Shown in pieces: positions 46,606-58,438 of a stretch of DNA of 64,000 bases. The notes beneath the pieces are model-generated. The model did no database searches. It was given only the letters and a program-made list of their open reading frames with translations, and was not told where the DNA came from. Where the stretch lies: NCBI GenBank assembly GCA_001414485.1, contig LLEY01000084.1:186001-250000 (forward strand), read 5' to 3'. Source of the stretch: Calycina herbarum (Eukaryota > Ascomycota > Leotiomycetes > Helotiales > Pezizellaceae). The position numbers and the translations under genes were made by a program. Each line of letters starts with the position of its first letter. Position 1 is the stretch's first letter.

Positions 46606-47038
46606 ACGTATATATATAGCGAACTAGCTAAATAAGTAAACCGGCTAACTAAAAATATATCTAAAATCGCGATTTTAATATTTTAATATCTTTATAAATT
46701 ATTAATTAAAAATTTCAAAATTAAAACTTTGATTTTATTACTATATAAATATAAAAGTTATAAAATATAAGACTAAGGCTAATTTATATTAAAAAGTTAT
46801 TAAAAGAAGAAGAAAAAAGATAAGATTATAAGAGTATTTTTAAGCGAATCGCTAAGTAAAATTATATAGCGTCTAAAACTTAGAATTCTAAATATATATA
46901 TAGTAATAAAATCAAAGTTTTAATTTTAAAACTTTTAATTAATAGTTTATAAAGATATTAAAATATTAAAATCGCGATTTTAGATATATTTTCAGTTAGC
47001 TAGTTCGCTTGTTTAGCCGGTTCGTTATATATACACGT
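46606..47038. mobile_element. Inner long-TIR MITE
   Basis: 433 bp with near-symmetrical arms of about 145 bp meeting around a short centre; ends ACGTATATATATAGCGAAC and (other strand) ACGTGTATATATAACGAAC, TA on both sides. Both arms contain AAAATCGCGATTTTAATATT. It sits within the outer MITE and shares a TTTTAAGCGAATCG motif with it. Confidence 0.82.
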
Positions 47039-47158
47039 TAATAATAAAGTAGATTTTTTAATTTTATTAATTTTTATTAAAAATTATAGATTTTTACTAG
47101 AGTTATATAGACGTTTTTTATATATATTTTTAGTAATCGGCTTACTAATAAACTATAT

Positions 47159-47703
47159 TATAACTTTTATAAATATTCTTTTACTAAAAAAAGTAAACGT
47201 TATTAATAAGAGACTAAAACGTCTTTTAATTAGCTAGAGTTATAGAGAATAGTACTAGAAGTAAAAAAAAGATAAACTAAAGATTTTTTATATAATATAA
47301 AAAAGCTTATAAGTTATTTATAGTAGTAAAAGTAGTTAAAAAGTAGTAAAGAGAGTCTATAAGAGGTAGGCGGTTAAATAGCTCGATTAGGAATAGCGGT
47401 GAAACTAGCGGTGTAGGTCGGCGGAATGTTTACTCCGGCCTCGACGAGATTTAAGCCTAATTAGGCCTAGCGTGGATGGAAAGTGCCGTGGAGGCGTAGT
47501 TATACGCGTGGAAGTTATGCTGATTCTTGACCCAAATAATCGATCCCATCAAAACGACATCCATTCACTCGAGTCTTTTTGTTCATCGTTGCTCCAATTA
47601 CTCTACTGCATCATTTTTACTTTGATCATCTCTTCGCATACCTTTTATATTCATCCCCTTCACATACAATCTACCTGGAGTCCCTGACTCCCCCGTCGTC
47701 GAG
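47159..47703. other. Right edge of the AT-rich block and promoter of the 2OG oxygenase gene
   Basis: RIP-like sequence continues to about 47330 and then G+C rises abruptly (47380-47470). The last ~230 bp before 47704 are pyrimidine-rich, as is common for ascomycete promoters. Confidence 0.5.
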
Positions 47704-48824
47704 ATGTCGGCTGGTTCTATTCTTCAAAAGACCAGGCGTCAAGCCAGCAACTCCAATAATCCTCGGAATCAGATGCCTGAGATGGTTATGGTACATTATA
47801 CTTCTTTGCCCGTCGAAATCCCATCCGACTTCCTTGCTCCCCTCTCTGATCCTGTCAATACGCTCGATATCAAGGAGATCGAATTTGCAACAGGAAAAGG
47901 GAGGGAAAAATTGCAACAAAGGAGGAAGGAGTTGGAAAGAGAAGGAAAAATCAAGAAGCTACCTGAGCTACCTCAGCTACCTACGATATCGGCTAATATT
48001 CCGGAGCACGATGGTCGATATGCTGTTATCATAGATAACGTTCTGAGCGAGCAAGAGTGCAAACAACTGATTCACATGGCCGAGCAGTCGGCTGGAGGTC
48101 ACCAAGGCGAAGAAAGTGCCGAGAACAACGGCTGGAAGCCAGCAATGGTGAATGGTGGCTTCAATAAGGAATATCTGGCTCTCGAATACCGGAACTCAGA
48201 CCGTATCATTTGGGACAACCAGGAAATTATCAATCGTATCTGGGAACGAGTAATGCAACACCCAAACATGAAGAGGCAATTTATTTCCAAACTTGGAACG
48301 GAACTTGGACTATTGGGCAAGAAAGATCACTTGAAAGAAAACAGGTGGCTACTCAAGGGACCAAACGAAAGGATGCGGTTTTTGAAATATGGACCCGGGC
48401 AATACTTCAAACGTTAGTCATGCTAGGGGCAGTTAATGATAGAGAGCTAATTCTAGTAGAACATTGCGATGGTTGTTACGAAGCCCCAGACGACTTTTCC
48501 CGTTCTTTTTTCACTATACACGTCTACCTCAACGACTCAGCGCAAGCCCTCGGCCACCCGATCAACTTAAACGAAGAAGACTCTCCTGATGCTCTTTTGG
48601 AGGGAGGTGCAACAACATTTCATTCGAATTTTGATATGGATCAACGTTACGATGCTGATCCCAAAATTGGTCGAGTGCTCATCTTTCAACAGCGCGGCTT
48701 GTGGCATTCTGGTGATTACGTTAGGAATGGGGTTAAATACACCATGAGAAGTGATTTGATGTATACACAGGACCTCGATTTTGATCTCCCAAAAGGCAGT
48801 AACGACATTCAATTTACCGCCTAA
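47704..48824 (+). CDS. 2-oxoglutarate/Fe(II) oxygenase, prolyl 4-hydroxylase-like
   Basis: Predicted Fe(II)/2OG-dependent dioxygenase of the prolyl-4-hydroxylase alpha-like family; substrate unknown. Exons 47704-48412 and 48460-48824 encode 357 aa. Seen: YAVIIDNVLSEQECKQLIHMAE, the typical entry to the domain; NERMRFLKYGPGQYFK just before the intron; the iron-binding HCD (238-240) directly after it; FFTIHVYLND, LLEGGATTF, then the distal histidine in LWHSG (His319) and the 2OG-binding basic region GVKYTMRSD. The acceptor TAG before AACATTGC was preferred to the one 3 bp upstream because it yields the family spacing KQHCDG. No signal peptide; cytosolic or nuclear is inferred. Intact despite lying a few hundred bases from the eroded block. 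Confidence 0.87.
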
Positions 48825-49266
48825 AGGTGGATAAGGTGTTGTGGGGTGCACCACGTGACCCTTAGCGCTAGTAGAAGAACCTGTAGATAGCCTCGAGTGC
48901 CTCGTGCTCTCTTCTCTCTTTAGGCGTTTTACATACCACATACCAAATCATATTGATTCCACTTCGAGCCTCGACTAGGGTGACTTTAGAATAATACGAT
49001 TCCTGTGATAATAGGAAGGATAGTTTCTTATTCATATTTTCGATTGCTGGAGTAGGATTGTGGAGATTGGGTTATCTTCTGGCATTGTTTTTGGCTTTTA
49101 TTGGCTTGGTCACTGTTCGGACCATATAAAATGTTTACTGGGTACTTTTTGTTTGCTGCTACGGCCCTGTACGTTTATTAGGACAATCCATCTTTTACAT
49201 CTTATTTCGCAATTTTAAACTCGTCTATTTTTTGTAACCACCTCCTAGCTCCTTAATGGCCTCATT
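48825..49266. other. Intergenic between convergent genes
   Basis: 3' flanks of the 2OG oxygenase and HET genes; nothing else recognised. Confidence 0.4.
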
Positions 49267-51550
49267 TCATACAATTGTCACTTCTTTCCGAGCCAAACCC
49301 CAGTTGTGTATCGACATGTCCCTGTCTTCTTTGTCATAACTCTGTACGACAAGTCCTATTCTCCGATAATGCTGGATTTCGCTTTGGCTTGCGGACTGAA
49401 CCGACTCGAGAAATAGGAAGTATCTCAAGGAACCATGCTCTAGCAATATAGCGGCGGCAAAATGTTGTCCTGGGTAACCCTCATGTTGGACCAGAAATTC
49501 ATGGAGCCACTCTCCCTTCGTATATTCAGTTTTGAAGCTGCTGGCAATCCATTTTTCGACAGCTGATGTTTTTCCTCCCGAGTCGTCCTCTTCTTGTCTT
49601 CCGGCGATGTAACAGAATGGTGCCTCTAGTGTAACGGAGCCATTTGTTACAGCTCCAAATGAATTTGAGCTCGAGGTTTGGGTGGTGATGTCTAGAACCC
49701 TTGCAGCATACTTGCTCTCACTTTCGTTTTTGGGTTGATCGGGACAGCCTTTCGGATGCTTGATCTCTAGAGGCCAGGGATCTAGGCTGGCCCAGCTCCA
49801 TGAGGGTCCAGTATAAGGCTTCTTTGGGCTTCTTTCTTTTGGTGAAATCCCAAGCAGGTCCCTCTTGATCTGCTTGGTATATACAGGAGTCCACAGAAGT
49901 CCCTTTATTATATCACTCCTCCATAAACCGGCACAGTATGTATCGTCTCCTTTCAATCTCCCAAACTCTTTTGCCAAACTGGAAATCGCAGGCAAGCGAT
50001 CAGTGGATCGCGTCAATTGCCGGGTTGAATATTGTTGAATCGTGTCATACCATGTGTCTAAGACTTTATGTATATGTTTGGCCTCCAAGTGGCCATCCCG
50101 ATTGCGACCAGTAGACAGATGTTTGAATTCGCTCCACAGGTTGCCATCGTAATATCGATTGGGAAGATAATGTCGAGCGAATCCTCCTTCACAAAATTGA
50201 AAGGTGGAACACTCCCAAACCATCTGATCTCCTCGGAAAGTAAGCCTCCGACCAGAGAATAATTCTTCTTGCAATACCCAACCCCGAGCCGCAAGTGGTC
50301 CTTTCTCTATCCCAATGTGTCGTTGTTCCTCTTCATCGAAGAATCGGAGGCTTACCATGTTGGGCATAAATTTCCTTGGAGGAGGAAAACCCAATGAGGT
50401 ACCCTTTGTGACTATTTTTTGATCCTCAGCAGATTGACTATCATCTGGATCGGGAGTTTTCCAGGGTAGGATGCAGTTATTTGTCTGCAACTTTCGTTGA
50501 TGAAGAAAGCCTTCTGCCGCTTTTAACGAGGAGGAAGCTGATATTGTAATGACCGCTCCTTTGTACACATCACACATTTTTGTTGATTCGTATCCCCAAT
50601 CTTCCGCGGAATCCTGGATGATACATAGAGCATCCACCCAAAGAAACTTGATCCCGAGACTACGGGTCACCAAGATGGCGTCTCGTATTGTTTTGGGGAA
50701 TTTATTGTATGACATGCCTCTTTGGAAAGCCTTGAGGCGAGCCGTGGTCAAGGTGAAATCCGAATGGCCTCCCCAACAATAACTGAGGGCTGCCCATTCG
50801 CAATCCTGCGGGTGCGTAAGGCAGAGCTTTGGATGCTCTGAATTAGATCCAACCTGAATAAGACGGGTTGGTGGTCGAGTTTTTGTTTTTACTTGTGAAC
50901 ACCCCGCGTGACTTGTATTGCACCTCTTCAGCCAAGCGTCCGCCAGGAAAAGAGAGGTCTGTACTTGCGGCTCAGAACCATAACTTCTCCCCAGAATATC
51001 TTCGAGATGATCACGTCCCTCAATATTCTCACGTCCCTTCTTTACTTTGTCTAGAAGCCAACAATTAACACTCATTCCTTGAGCAAAATTCGAATAACTT
51101 ACACGTCTCAGCCAAAACCTCAAAACTACACTCGACCCTCTTCCTCCCCGCCTCAGCTGGAGAACCTTCCAATGCTTCAAACCAAGGTTGCGAAAACACA
51201 GAAATATAAGGTCTAGATCTCTTCTTCCCGTCCCATCCTTTCCAGCCCCCAATAGCAGCTATCAGAACCATATCCTCATCATTGTTCCATGTTCGTCCAA
51301 AAGCTGTCATATCTGGCTTATATCCCCAATGTTTTACAATCAATTTGCACAATTCGCAGCCCTGCGCTGCTGTTCGACGGAGATATTTAAATTTGTGGTG
51401 GTGTTTGAAACCATCTTTGTCGGTGGGTAGGACGCTTCTGTATTGGGATTCCATGCTGTCCCGGGGATTGAGGAGAAGGGTACAGAGGTCTAGCGATCGA
51501 CATTTTTCACAGAGAGGTGTTTTTGTCGTAAATTTTGTCCAAAAATGCAT
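49267..51550 (-). CDS. HET-domain protein (heterokaryon incompatibility type)
   Basis: Protein with a heterokaryon-incompatibility (HET) domain; family members trigger programmed cell death after non-self recognition in filamentous ascomycetes, though most are uncharacterised. Exons 51550-51103 and 51050-49267 encode 743 aa. Seen: an N-terminal Cys pair (LCEKCRSLDLC), the HET block 1 WAALSYCWGG, block 2 IRDAILVTRSLGIKFLWVDALCIIQDS, and block 3 STKMCDVYKGAVITISASSS, followed by the LAARGWVLQEELFSGRRLTF segment. The C-terminal half is typical family filler with no death-fold or NACHT/WD partner. The start at 51550 was chosen because the upstream in-frame extension to 51643 is a Phe/Leu/Tyr-rich run unlike HET proteins. 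Position near a transposon-rich, fast-evolving block is usual for HET genes. Confidence 0.9.
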
Positions 51551-54170
51551 ATTGGAAACGAAGAAAAAAAGATATATATAGCAAGCAAATACCAAAAAGA
51601 ATGGCAACGGAAGGAAATGATACCAAGTAATGATAATTGTCACATTTCGAGGTGTTGGTTAGAGTGAGTGTCTGATGTTATATGGGTTCGACCCAGGTGT
51701 CTAAGACCCCTTAAGCGCGTCCGGGGATGTTGAAACAACCTGCAAGTGACCTGCAGAATTAATTGAAGAGGAATCATGGGATTGTTGGTTTCGAGTTTTG
51801 GATTATGTGGTGAGGATCTGGGCGCTTAATACGATATCCTCATTGCACAGGCCCCTGAACATGCATTACAGGGGTAAGATAATGGGTAATAATCGAAACA
51901 TTTGGGAGTGTAATTCCAAGAATAGAGAATTTTGGGGAAAAGAACGGGAGCATCTTGATGAAGTAAAAGAAAACTAGGAGAGGTTGTTGTGTGGTATTCG
52001 ATTTTCGAGGGGACTTGGTTTCTCGCTGGTATCACGCTACCATTGACTACTTTCGAGTTTACTTAACGACCTCTGGAGTTACTTGGTAGATGATATATGC
52101 TCAACTGTGAATTCAATTGTTGATTCTAAAATGAGGATAAAAACTATTGGTTGTTCCTAAAAACGATTGAAAAACTTACTCGCCTAAAATACGGAGCTGG
52201 TGGCCGGTCATAAAAGCGGACAGAAACAAGAACGCATCTTATTCCAAAAACACAAACCGAAACTTAAGCAGAATCGGTTTCAGAAAGGGGAAAGAAAAGT
52301 TTCCTGCTTGGTGGACAGGCTTCTGATGTCAAAAAGTACGTCAGTAAACGAAGAAGACCGCACCAAATTCAAAATCATTCTGATCATCATCATTGACAGT
52401 CGGGTTTATAACTGACAGTAAACAGGTTTTCGTCAACAATTATAGACTGTGATTTCTCTTGCTGATTTTACCTGGAAGTATAAGTTGTGCAGCGGTAGGG
52501 AGCGTATCTAAAAAGCTCGTTCTTGATTCTCTGATAGAATTCGGCAGGAACCCCTCAAATATCCTGGAAGGCTGCGCCAATAATACTGCGCGAGACAGAT
52601 CTTGCTATTTTAGTCCCGGAAATTATTTCCACAAGACACATTTTGCATTGAAAGAGCTCGATAGTTTTGAAACTTGCAGAATTTCCCGAGTCAACGAATT
52701 CAAGGCCTAATAGCCCCCCTTTAATATCCCAAAGAGTCTCCCAGTGTAACAACTGACGGTCTTGAACTTAACAGTTTAACGTCAGATTTCAACTTAACCT
52801 CTCCAAGGAGCCCAAACAGTGTGAGAAATGAGTAGAGTAGAGTAGAGTAGTGACCACTACTCTACTCTACTCATAGTACTCTGAGTATTCGGGCCGTATC
52901 GGGCCGGGCCGGGACGAGACACGGAGTGTATATTGAAACCCTACGCATGGACAAGAACTATGATTACTTGCGGAGACTGTTGATAGATCGTGAGATGCAA
53001 TTCTTCAAAACGAAATCAAAACAAGCACGTCCTCTAGACCAACTTCTCTTAAACCGCCTATCGGGATATAGACAGGAATTATTTCCAAATTCTCAAGTGT
53101 AGGACTGAAAGAGACTCGACAACAGCTTATATTTCGGCAGTAAATCCATCCAGTTTCAATCCCACAGACAGACAGAAGCCCCCGCCAACACATGAAAACA
53201 CTTCTACGCTTTCAAGAAACAGCCAATACCAGAGAGAAAGAACTTGGTGAGCAGTTCCATGCTTGATGGAGTCGAGAACGTGATATTGAGAACGTCATTG
53301 TGAGCTGAGGTGGATATGTAGATTTACCCTTGAATATATATCGACTATTCCACCTAGTTTAAGTGTAGGTAGCTACAACTTCAAAGAAGATGACGAAGAT
53401 CCACTTGTTTAAATTACCAGAGGTTCCCTTGCCTTGGGATTTGGGAACTTCGCTCACTCAAAGTGGGATGCTAAGAATGGGTTTGCAAGTTTCTTGAGCG
53501 GGGCGAGCGACAAAGGGAAGAAAAGTAGATTTCCAATCACACCCACACCAAGCCAAAGGATCAGCGAAACCCTCAAGTAACTCCTATAAAGACAATTTTA
53601 CACTGAAAGCAAACAATTCGATGGCAATAGTGGCAACTATAACTCCTATACCTGTAGCAAGTAAGTTACCAAGAACGGCATCTCCTCTTTGCCTTTGCAA
53701 CACCAGTGGAACTAACTTGTTGGGTGTTTTCCGTTGTGCAGTATCCATATAATATGCGGACCGCGGCCCACAGACAGGTCGTCGAAATTGTCACGCATAA
53801 AGCATATCGAGCCACGAGAGGTCTGGTGTTGCGCTTTATACAACGAACTTCCTTCTGAATATGATCACGTGCTCACACCCTTGACGGGCTTATCTCTCAC
53901 TCACAAAACCTACTTGTGTTATATCCTTGGATGACAAGATGAGATGATATAATTAACAGAGAATCATTGCCATAAAACATTGTGATAGGGTCATTGTATT
54001 GTGTTTCAAACCGTAGCTATCTCTATACCTTTGGAGGGAGCTGAGCTCAAAAGGCAAATCATGCTCTCCTGTAAAAGAAAGAGGAAGTAAAACCCAAACT
54101 CCCATCTATCATATCTCATAAAAATGCCACCCAAAACACCCATAAATCAAAGCATGCAACGCAACAAAGT
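51551..54170. other. Intergenic, 2.6 kb, with a long perfect hairpin
   Basis: Contains no gene I can support. ORFs at 52200-52415, 52459-52710 and 53005-53193 lack domains. The notable item is the inverted GAGTA-repeat at 52829-52873. Confidence 0.45.
52829..52873. repeat. GAGTA-repeat inverted repeat, potential hairpin
   Basis: A run of AGTAG/GAGTA units followed by its complement: GAGTAGAGTAGAGTAGTG pairs perfectly with CACTACTCTACTCTACTC across a 2-nt centre. About 18 uninterrupted base pairs. Confidence 0.85.
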
Positions 54171-56531
54171 TTACTCGTCGTGCTACAGCCATGAATTAGC
54201 TTCCGTTTCCACGAACGAACGGATAGATGATGGAGACTTACTTCTTCAAATAACACCAATACCGTGCCCGCTTTGCAGATATCCTGCAAAATATTAGTGA
54301 CGACATAGTAAAGGGGGGCAGGCGGGTGGTTGGAAAGCATGGGAAAACATACCCCTTCCTTATGCACCAACTTAGCAACAACCCCCTTCTGCGGCGACCG
54401 GATAACAGTTTCCATCTTCATACTCTCAATCCTACCCCTTAATTAGCATTTTACTTCCCACCAATCAATCATCGCATCACTTACACAACCAAAGCCTGAT
54501 CCTTCTCCACCACATCCCCCTCCAGCACCTCGTTCCTCAAAACCTTACAAGGCATAGGAGCAACAACGCTATTCTTCACATCCTTCAACCCCAACGCCTT
54601 TTCAAACCAACTAGGATCTTGCAACACAAACTGAGTCTGTTTCCCATGTTGGAAAATCGTGATGTTGTTGCTATCAGTGGAAGGAACGATGGTACTTGAT
54701 ACCCTGGTGTGAGGGAAGAATGTAGTTAACGATGTTGGGGATGTGCGCTCGCTGACTAGATTTTCGTAGGTTTTGGAGAGGGAAGGATGATCGATGGAGA
54801 CGTTGTAGAGGTTTGGTCCTGTTTGGGAGATTGAGATTTGATGGGGTGAGGGTGTGGAGTCTTTGTCATTGGGATTTGAAGGAGGGAGGAGGGAGAATGT
54901 GCGGGATGTGGTGGTTCCGAAGCCTATTGGTTGACCGTGGGGACCTGGGGCTTGATTTGCTTTTTGAGATTGTTCCTGGATTAGGAGACCGAGAGCTGCT
55001 TGGACATAGGTCTCTGGTTCAATGGGCTCGGGAGCGAATAGTTCGTCATTGTGTTTTTGGATGTATCCAGTTTCTACTTCTCCTCTCATGAAGCCGGGAC
55101 TTTTGCAGATTCGCTTTAGGAATTCGATGTTGGTGCTTAGTCCTACAACTTCGTATTCTTGAAGGGCTGCGTGCATTTTTCGGAGTGCGACTTCACGGGT
55201 TGGACCACTGATGATTAGTTTCGCGATCATACCATCATATGCTGCAGAAACTGTATCACCTTGAATGAAACCAGCATCAATACGGACACCCTCCATGATT
55301 TGAGGAGTTCGGAGATGAATTAGTTTTCCGGAATCGGGCATGAAGTTTTGGTTTGGATTTTCAGCGTAGATACGAGCCTCAATGGCCCATCCTCGTTCTG
55401 CTATTCTTTGGGTGATGGCTGCTTGATCTAATGGAAGTGGTTCTCCTGCTGCGATTTTGAATTGCCACGAGACCAAATCTTCGCCGGTGATTTCTTCAGT
55501 TACTGGATGCTCGACTTGAAGTCTTGTATTCATCTCCATGAAAAAGAACTCATTTGTGTCGTTGTCAAATATGACTGGATTTTATTAGAAATTGGTAACA
55601 CACATAGAGGGGTACTCTTACATTCAACAGTTCCAGCACCCTCATAATTTACCGCCAATGCAGCAGCTCGGGCCTTCTCCCACAATTCCTGTCTGATATC
55701 TTCAGCCAAATTTGGTGCAGGAGCTTCTTCTAATATCTTCTGATGTCTCCTCTGAAGACTACAATCTCTCTCCCCTAAAGCAACCGCATTCCCAAACTTA
55801 TCCGCGAAAACCTGAACCTCAATATGTCTCGGCGTAGCAATATACTTCTCAACAAGCATCTCATCATCCCCAAAAGAGTTCCTCCCCTCACTCTTCGCAC
55901 TCTCAAGCTTCCCCAAAAACTCTCCCTCATCCATCGCAATCCTCATTCCCTTTCCTCCGCCTCCTTTGACAGCCTTTACCATAACCGGAAACCCAATTTT
56001 CCTCGCCTCCTCCAACAAATATTCAGGTTCTTGATTTCCTCCATGATATCCCGGAATACACGGAACGCCAGCCGCAATCATAATCTCCTTACTCCTAGAT
56101 TTATTCCCCATAGCCTCAATAGCCTTCCAAGGCGGCCCAATAAACACCAAACCCTCCTCCATACACCTCTTCGCAAACCCCGAGTTCTCACTCAAAAACC
56201 CATATCCCGGATGTAAAGCCTGGCAGCCCTGTTCCTTCGCAACCTTTATAATCCTTTCTCCGTCGAGATACGCGGATGGTATACCGAGGTTTACGGCAAA
56301 GGGACTGGAGAGGGCATGCTGAGAATGGGCATCTGGGTCCGTGTAGATTGTTGTACAGCGGACTCCTAGTGCTGATGCGGTTCTGCCAACTCGAAGAGCG
56401 ATTTCTCCGCGATTTGCGATGAGGACGGAGGATATTGGCGTGGAGGGATTGGTGAGTTGTCGGGATTGGCGGTAGGCTTGGGTGGAGGAGAGGACGCGGG
56501 CAATTGCCCGTGAGCGTGAGGTATGTAACAT
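54171..56531 (-). CDS. mccA: 3-methylcrotonyl-CoA carboxylase, biotin-carrying alpha subunit
   Basis: Mitochondrial biotin-dependent carboxylase subunit of leucine degradation: ATP-dependent carboxylation of its biotin for transfer to 3-methylcrotonyl-CoA by the beta subunit. Exons 56531-55622, 55574-54485, 54431-54353, 54283-54242 and 54182-54171 give 710 aa, the usual length. Seen: an N-terminal mitochondrial-type presequence rich in Arg/Ser, VLIANRGEIALRV, HPGYGFLSEN, the ATP-grasp loop KGGGGKGMRI, the motif ERDCSLQRRHQKILEEAPAP, EFFFMEMNTRLQVEHPVTE recreated across intron 1, and the biotin site ESMKM with Lys672 recreated across intron 2. The last exon holds only HDE-stop, consistent with homologue ends. 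Symbol follows Aspergillus use. Clustered with the beta subunit and isovaleryl-CoA dehydrogenase. Confidence 0.93.
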
Positions 56532-57452
56532 TGGAATTCTGTGAAGCTCAGGAGAGCATCGTCGTTAATTGTTGTTATGGGATTCGGAGGAACAGGAGCA
56601 AGTCCTCCTCAGTTGTTCCCCTTCTGGTTGTTTGCTCCTTCTTGGGAAGGGGAGGAGGAAGTGTCCAATGCCGCATCTAACCTATGCCGGCAGCGTGGCA
56701 GGGGAATCTCCCTGGAATTCTCCGGCGTTTTTATAATTGTCTTAACTCTTCTAGAACAATAATAAGAATAGAAACATAATTATTCGAGCCTTTTGAGAAA
56801 ATCAAATTGATTTATTGAATCTTGGCTGAGCAATGGAAGAAGTAGAAAGTTGTTCTACTGTTGACCAGTTACAAACCCCAGTACTCTGTGGGCTCAGTGT
56901 GGGGTACGGGGGTGGGGTTGCGGGGCGAAACTCAGCGACTTTAGCTATACAATTAATAGATGACTCTCCTCGAGATGTAAGGCCTATGAAAAAGTCTAGG
57001 TAGAGATGTATTAAAATGAAAATAAGCCTATAAGTCAAAGAATTCCGAAGGATCTTGAGCACTAGGCAAATCCTCAGCAATGTTGCAATTCCATACAAAT
57101 TATCCTATCATCAATCGAACCCCATGCGATTTACCATGAATCATGAAATTCCAACTCAGATATAGTTCTTCCGTCCATTATGCAGTAGTTTTGAGTGCCA
57201 ACAGGCTTCTCTCTGTGTCGTACTTATGATGTCATCGAAGCCTTCCCAAACTTTGGTTTTCAAACTATCTTATCTTTTCTTAATCTTCTCTCCAATCACA
57301 TAAAACTTGCACAAGGAATTATCCGAAATTTTGTGAGTCAATAGCTTCGAAATATCCTCCCCAACTTTATGAGTCTGACACCCTCAAGATCCATTACATC
57401 GATACAAATTAAACCCCTCTACTATTCAAAAACATCAAAAGAAGCAAGAAGA
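56532..57452. other. Intergenic, divergent promoters of mccA and the GNAT gene
   Basis: No gene recognised; an ORF at 56802-57098 on the minus strand has no domain. The pyrimidine-rich stretch before 57369 resembles a promoter. Confidence 0.45.
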
Positions 57453-58029
57453 ATGTCTAACTCAACTCCATCAAAAGAATGGTACAAAGATCAATATATG
57501 ATCTCAACCTCCCCCACTCTCCTCCAAGTCTCAGCAATCAACGACGCATTCGACACCCCAGAAGTATACTGGTCCAACAAAACCGACCCAGTCACACTCA
57601 AAGAAACGCTCGATAACTCCCTCTGTTTCGGACTCTACTTGCTTCCAACATCCACTTTTGAAATGGCTGGTAAGTATCGGTCTCCGAGGTTCCTCGCAAA
57701 AATCTCACCATAACATTTCAGGAAAAGCACAACCAGTCCAGATAGGACTAGCCCGTCTCATCACTGATAAGTCGACCATCGCATTTCTAACAGACGTCTA
57801 CGTATTGAAAGAATACCAGGGAAAGGGGTTAGGAAAATGGCTGCTGGGATGTGTGAGGGAGACGATTGGCAAGTGGCCTTCTTTGAGACGATGCATGTTG
57901 GCTACTGTTGGAGAGGTGAAGCTTTATAGGGAGGGATTAGGAATGAAACCTTGGGAGGAGGATGGCGGCGGGAGTGGGAGTGCGAAGGGGTTGAGGATTT
58001 GGAATGTGATGGGGAAAGATTTATTGTAG
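57453..58029 (+). CDS. GNAT-family N-acetyltransferase
   Basis: Acetyl-CoA-dependent N-acetyltransferase of unknown substrate. Exons 57453-57669 and 57722-58029 give 174 aa; an in-frame ATG at 57369 would add 28 residues, but the later one starts nearer the conserved WYKDQYMISTSPTLL lead. Seen: NSLCFGLYLL beta strand, IGLARLITD, the strand LTDVYVLKEYQGKGLGKWLL containing the acetyl-CoA pyrophosphate-binding motif Q/R-x-x-G-x-G/A, and the C-terminal KLYREGLGMKPW, all typical. It lies between the two carboxylase subunit genes; whether it acts in acyl-CoA metabolism is unknown. Confidence 0.85.
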
Positions 58030-58438
58030 GGGGGAATGAAGATGAAACATAATTTGGAAGCTTTTGACTTCCAGGTTAAATTTTCGGAAATAGGGCCTTT
58101 CACTCGTCTAACTTTTCTTTCGTCTGATTCTTACTTTTCCCAACCCACAGTTACACAAGATGGAGAAAAATAACCAAAGAGAATCCTTGGCTCCTTTATT
58201 TTGCGAAATGCAATCATCAAGCGAGAAAAACACGCAAAGGCGTCGGCTCTGCAACAGCGTGTGACTGAGTTGTTGAATCTAGACGACGTGCAAGATGAGG
58301 AATACCTTCTTGGACCAAGAGATGATACCTCTGGTTTTTCTGGTGATGTGCAGGTCCCCATGATCTTGCCATCCATCCCTTGAAAAGAAAATCAGCATAC
58401 ACAGAAGCAAGCCAGCCCTAGAAAAGGGGAGATGATTA

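Larger units (their letters stand above)
44447..47158. mobile_element. Long-TIR MITE, outer, containing two nested elements
   Basis: Arms of at least 110 bp: 44447 onward (ACGTAGTTTATTAGTAAGTC) and the reverse complement ending at 47158 (ATATAGTTTATTAGTAAGCC), flanked by TA. After removing copy D and the inner MITE with their TA duplications about 414 bp remains, a normal MITE size. No coding capacity. The ACGT ends and TA target suggest mobilisation by a pogo-like transposase. Confidence 0.8.
22560..47330. other. 25-kb RIP-eroded, AT-rich nested transposon block
   Basis: Base composition drops sharply, TA and TAG/TAA abound, and across this whole stretch only one 63-codon ORF survives. Alignable repeat copies differ almost only by C/T and G/A transitions, as expected of RIP. 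Recognisable proteins can be read only by ignoring many TAG/TAA codons that stand where CAG/CAA or TGG would be. The nested elements are listed separately. Confidence 0.92.

Noticed and set aside
51551..51643. Upstream start for the HET gene, adding a hydrophobic N-terminus
   Set aside because: The added 31 residues are a Phe/Leu/Tyr run unlike HET proteins; the ATG at 51550 directly precedes the usual Cys-containing start.
58201..58383. 60-codon plus-strand ORF between GNAT and mccB
   Set aside because: Too short, no domain, overlaps minus-strand ORFs of equal quality.
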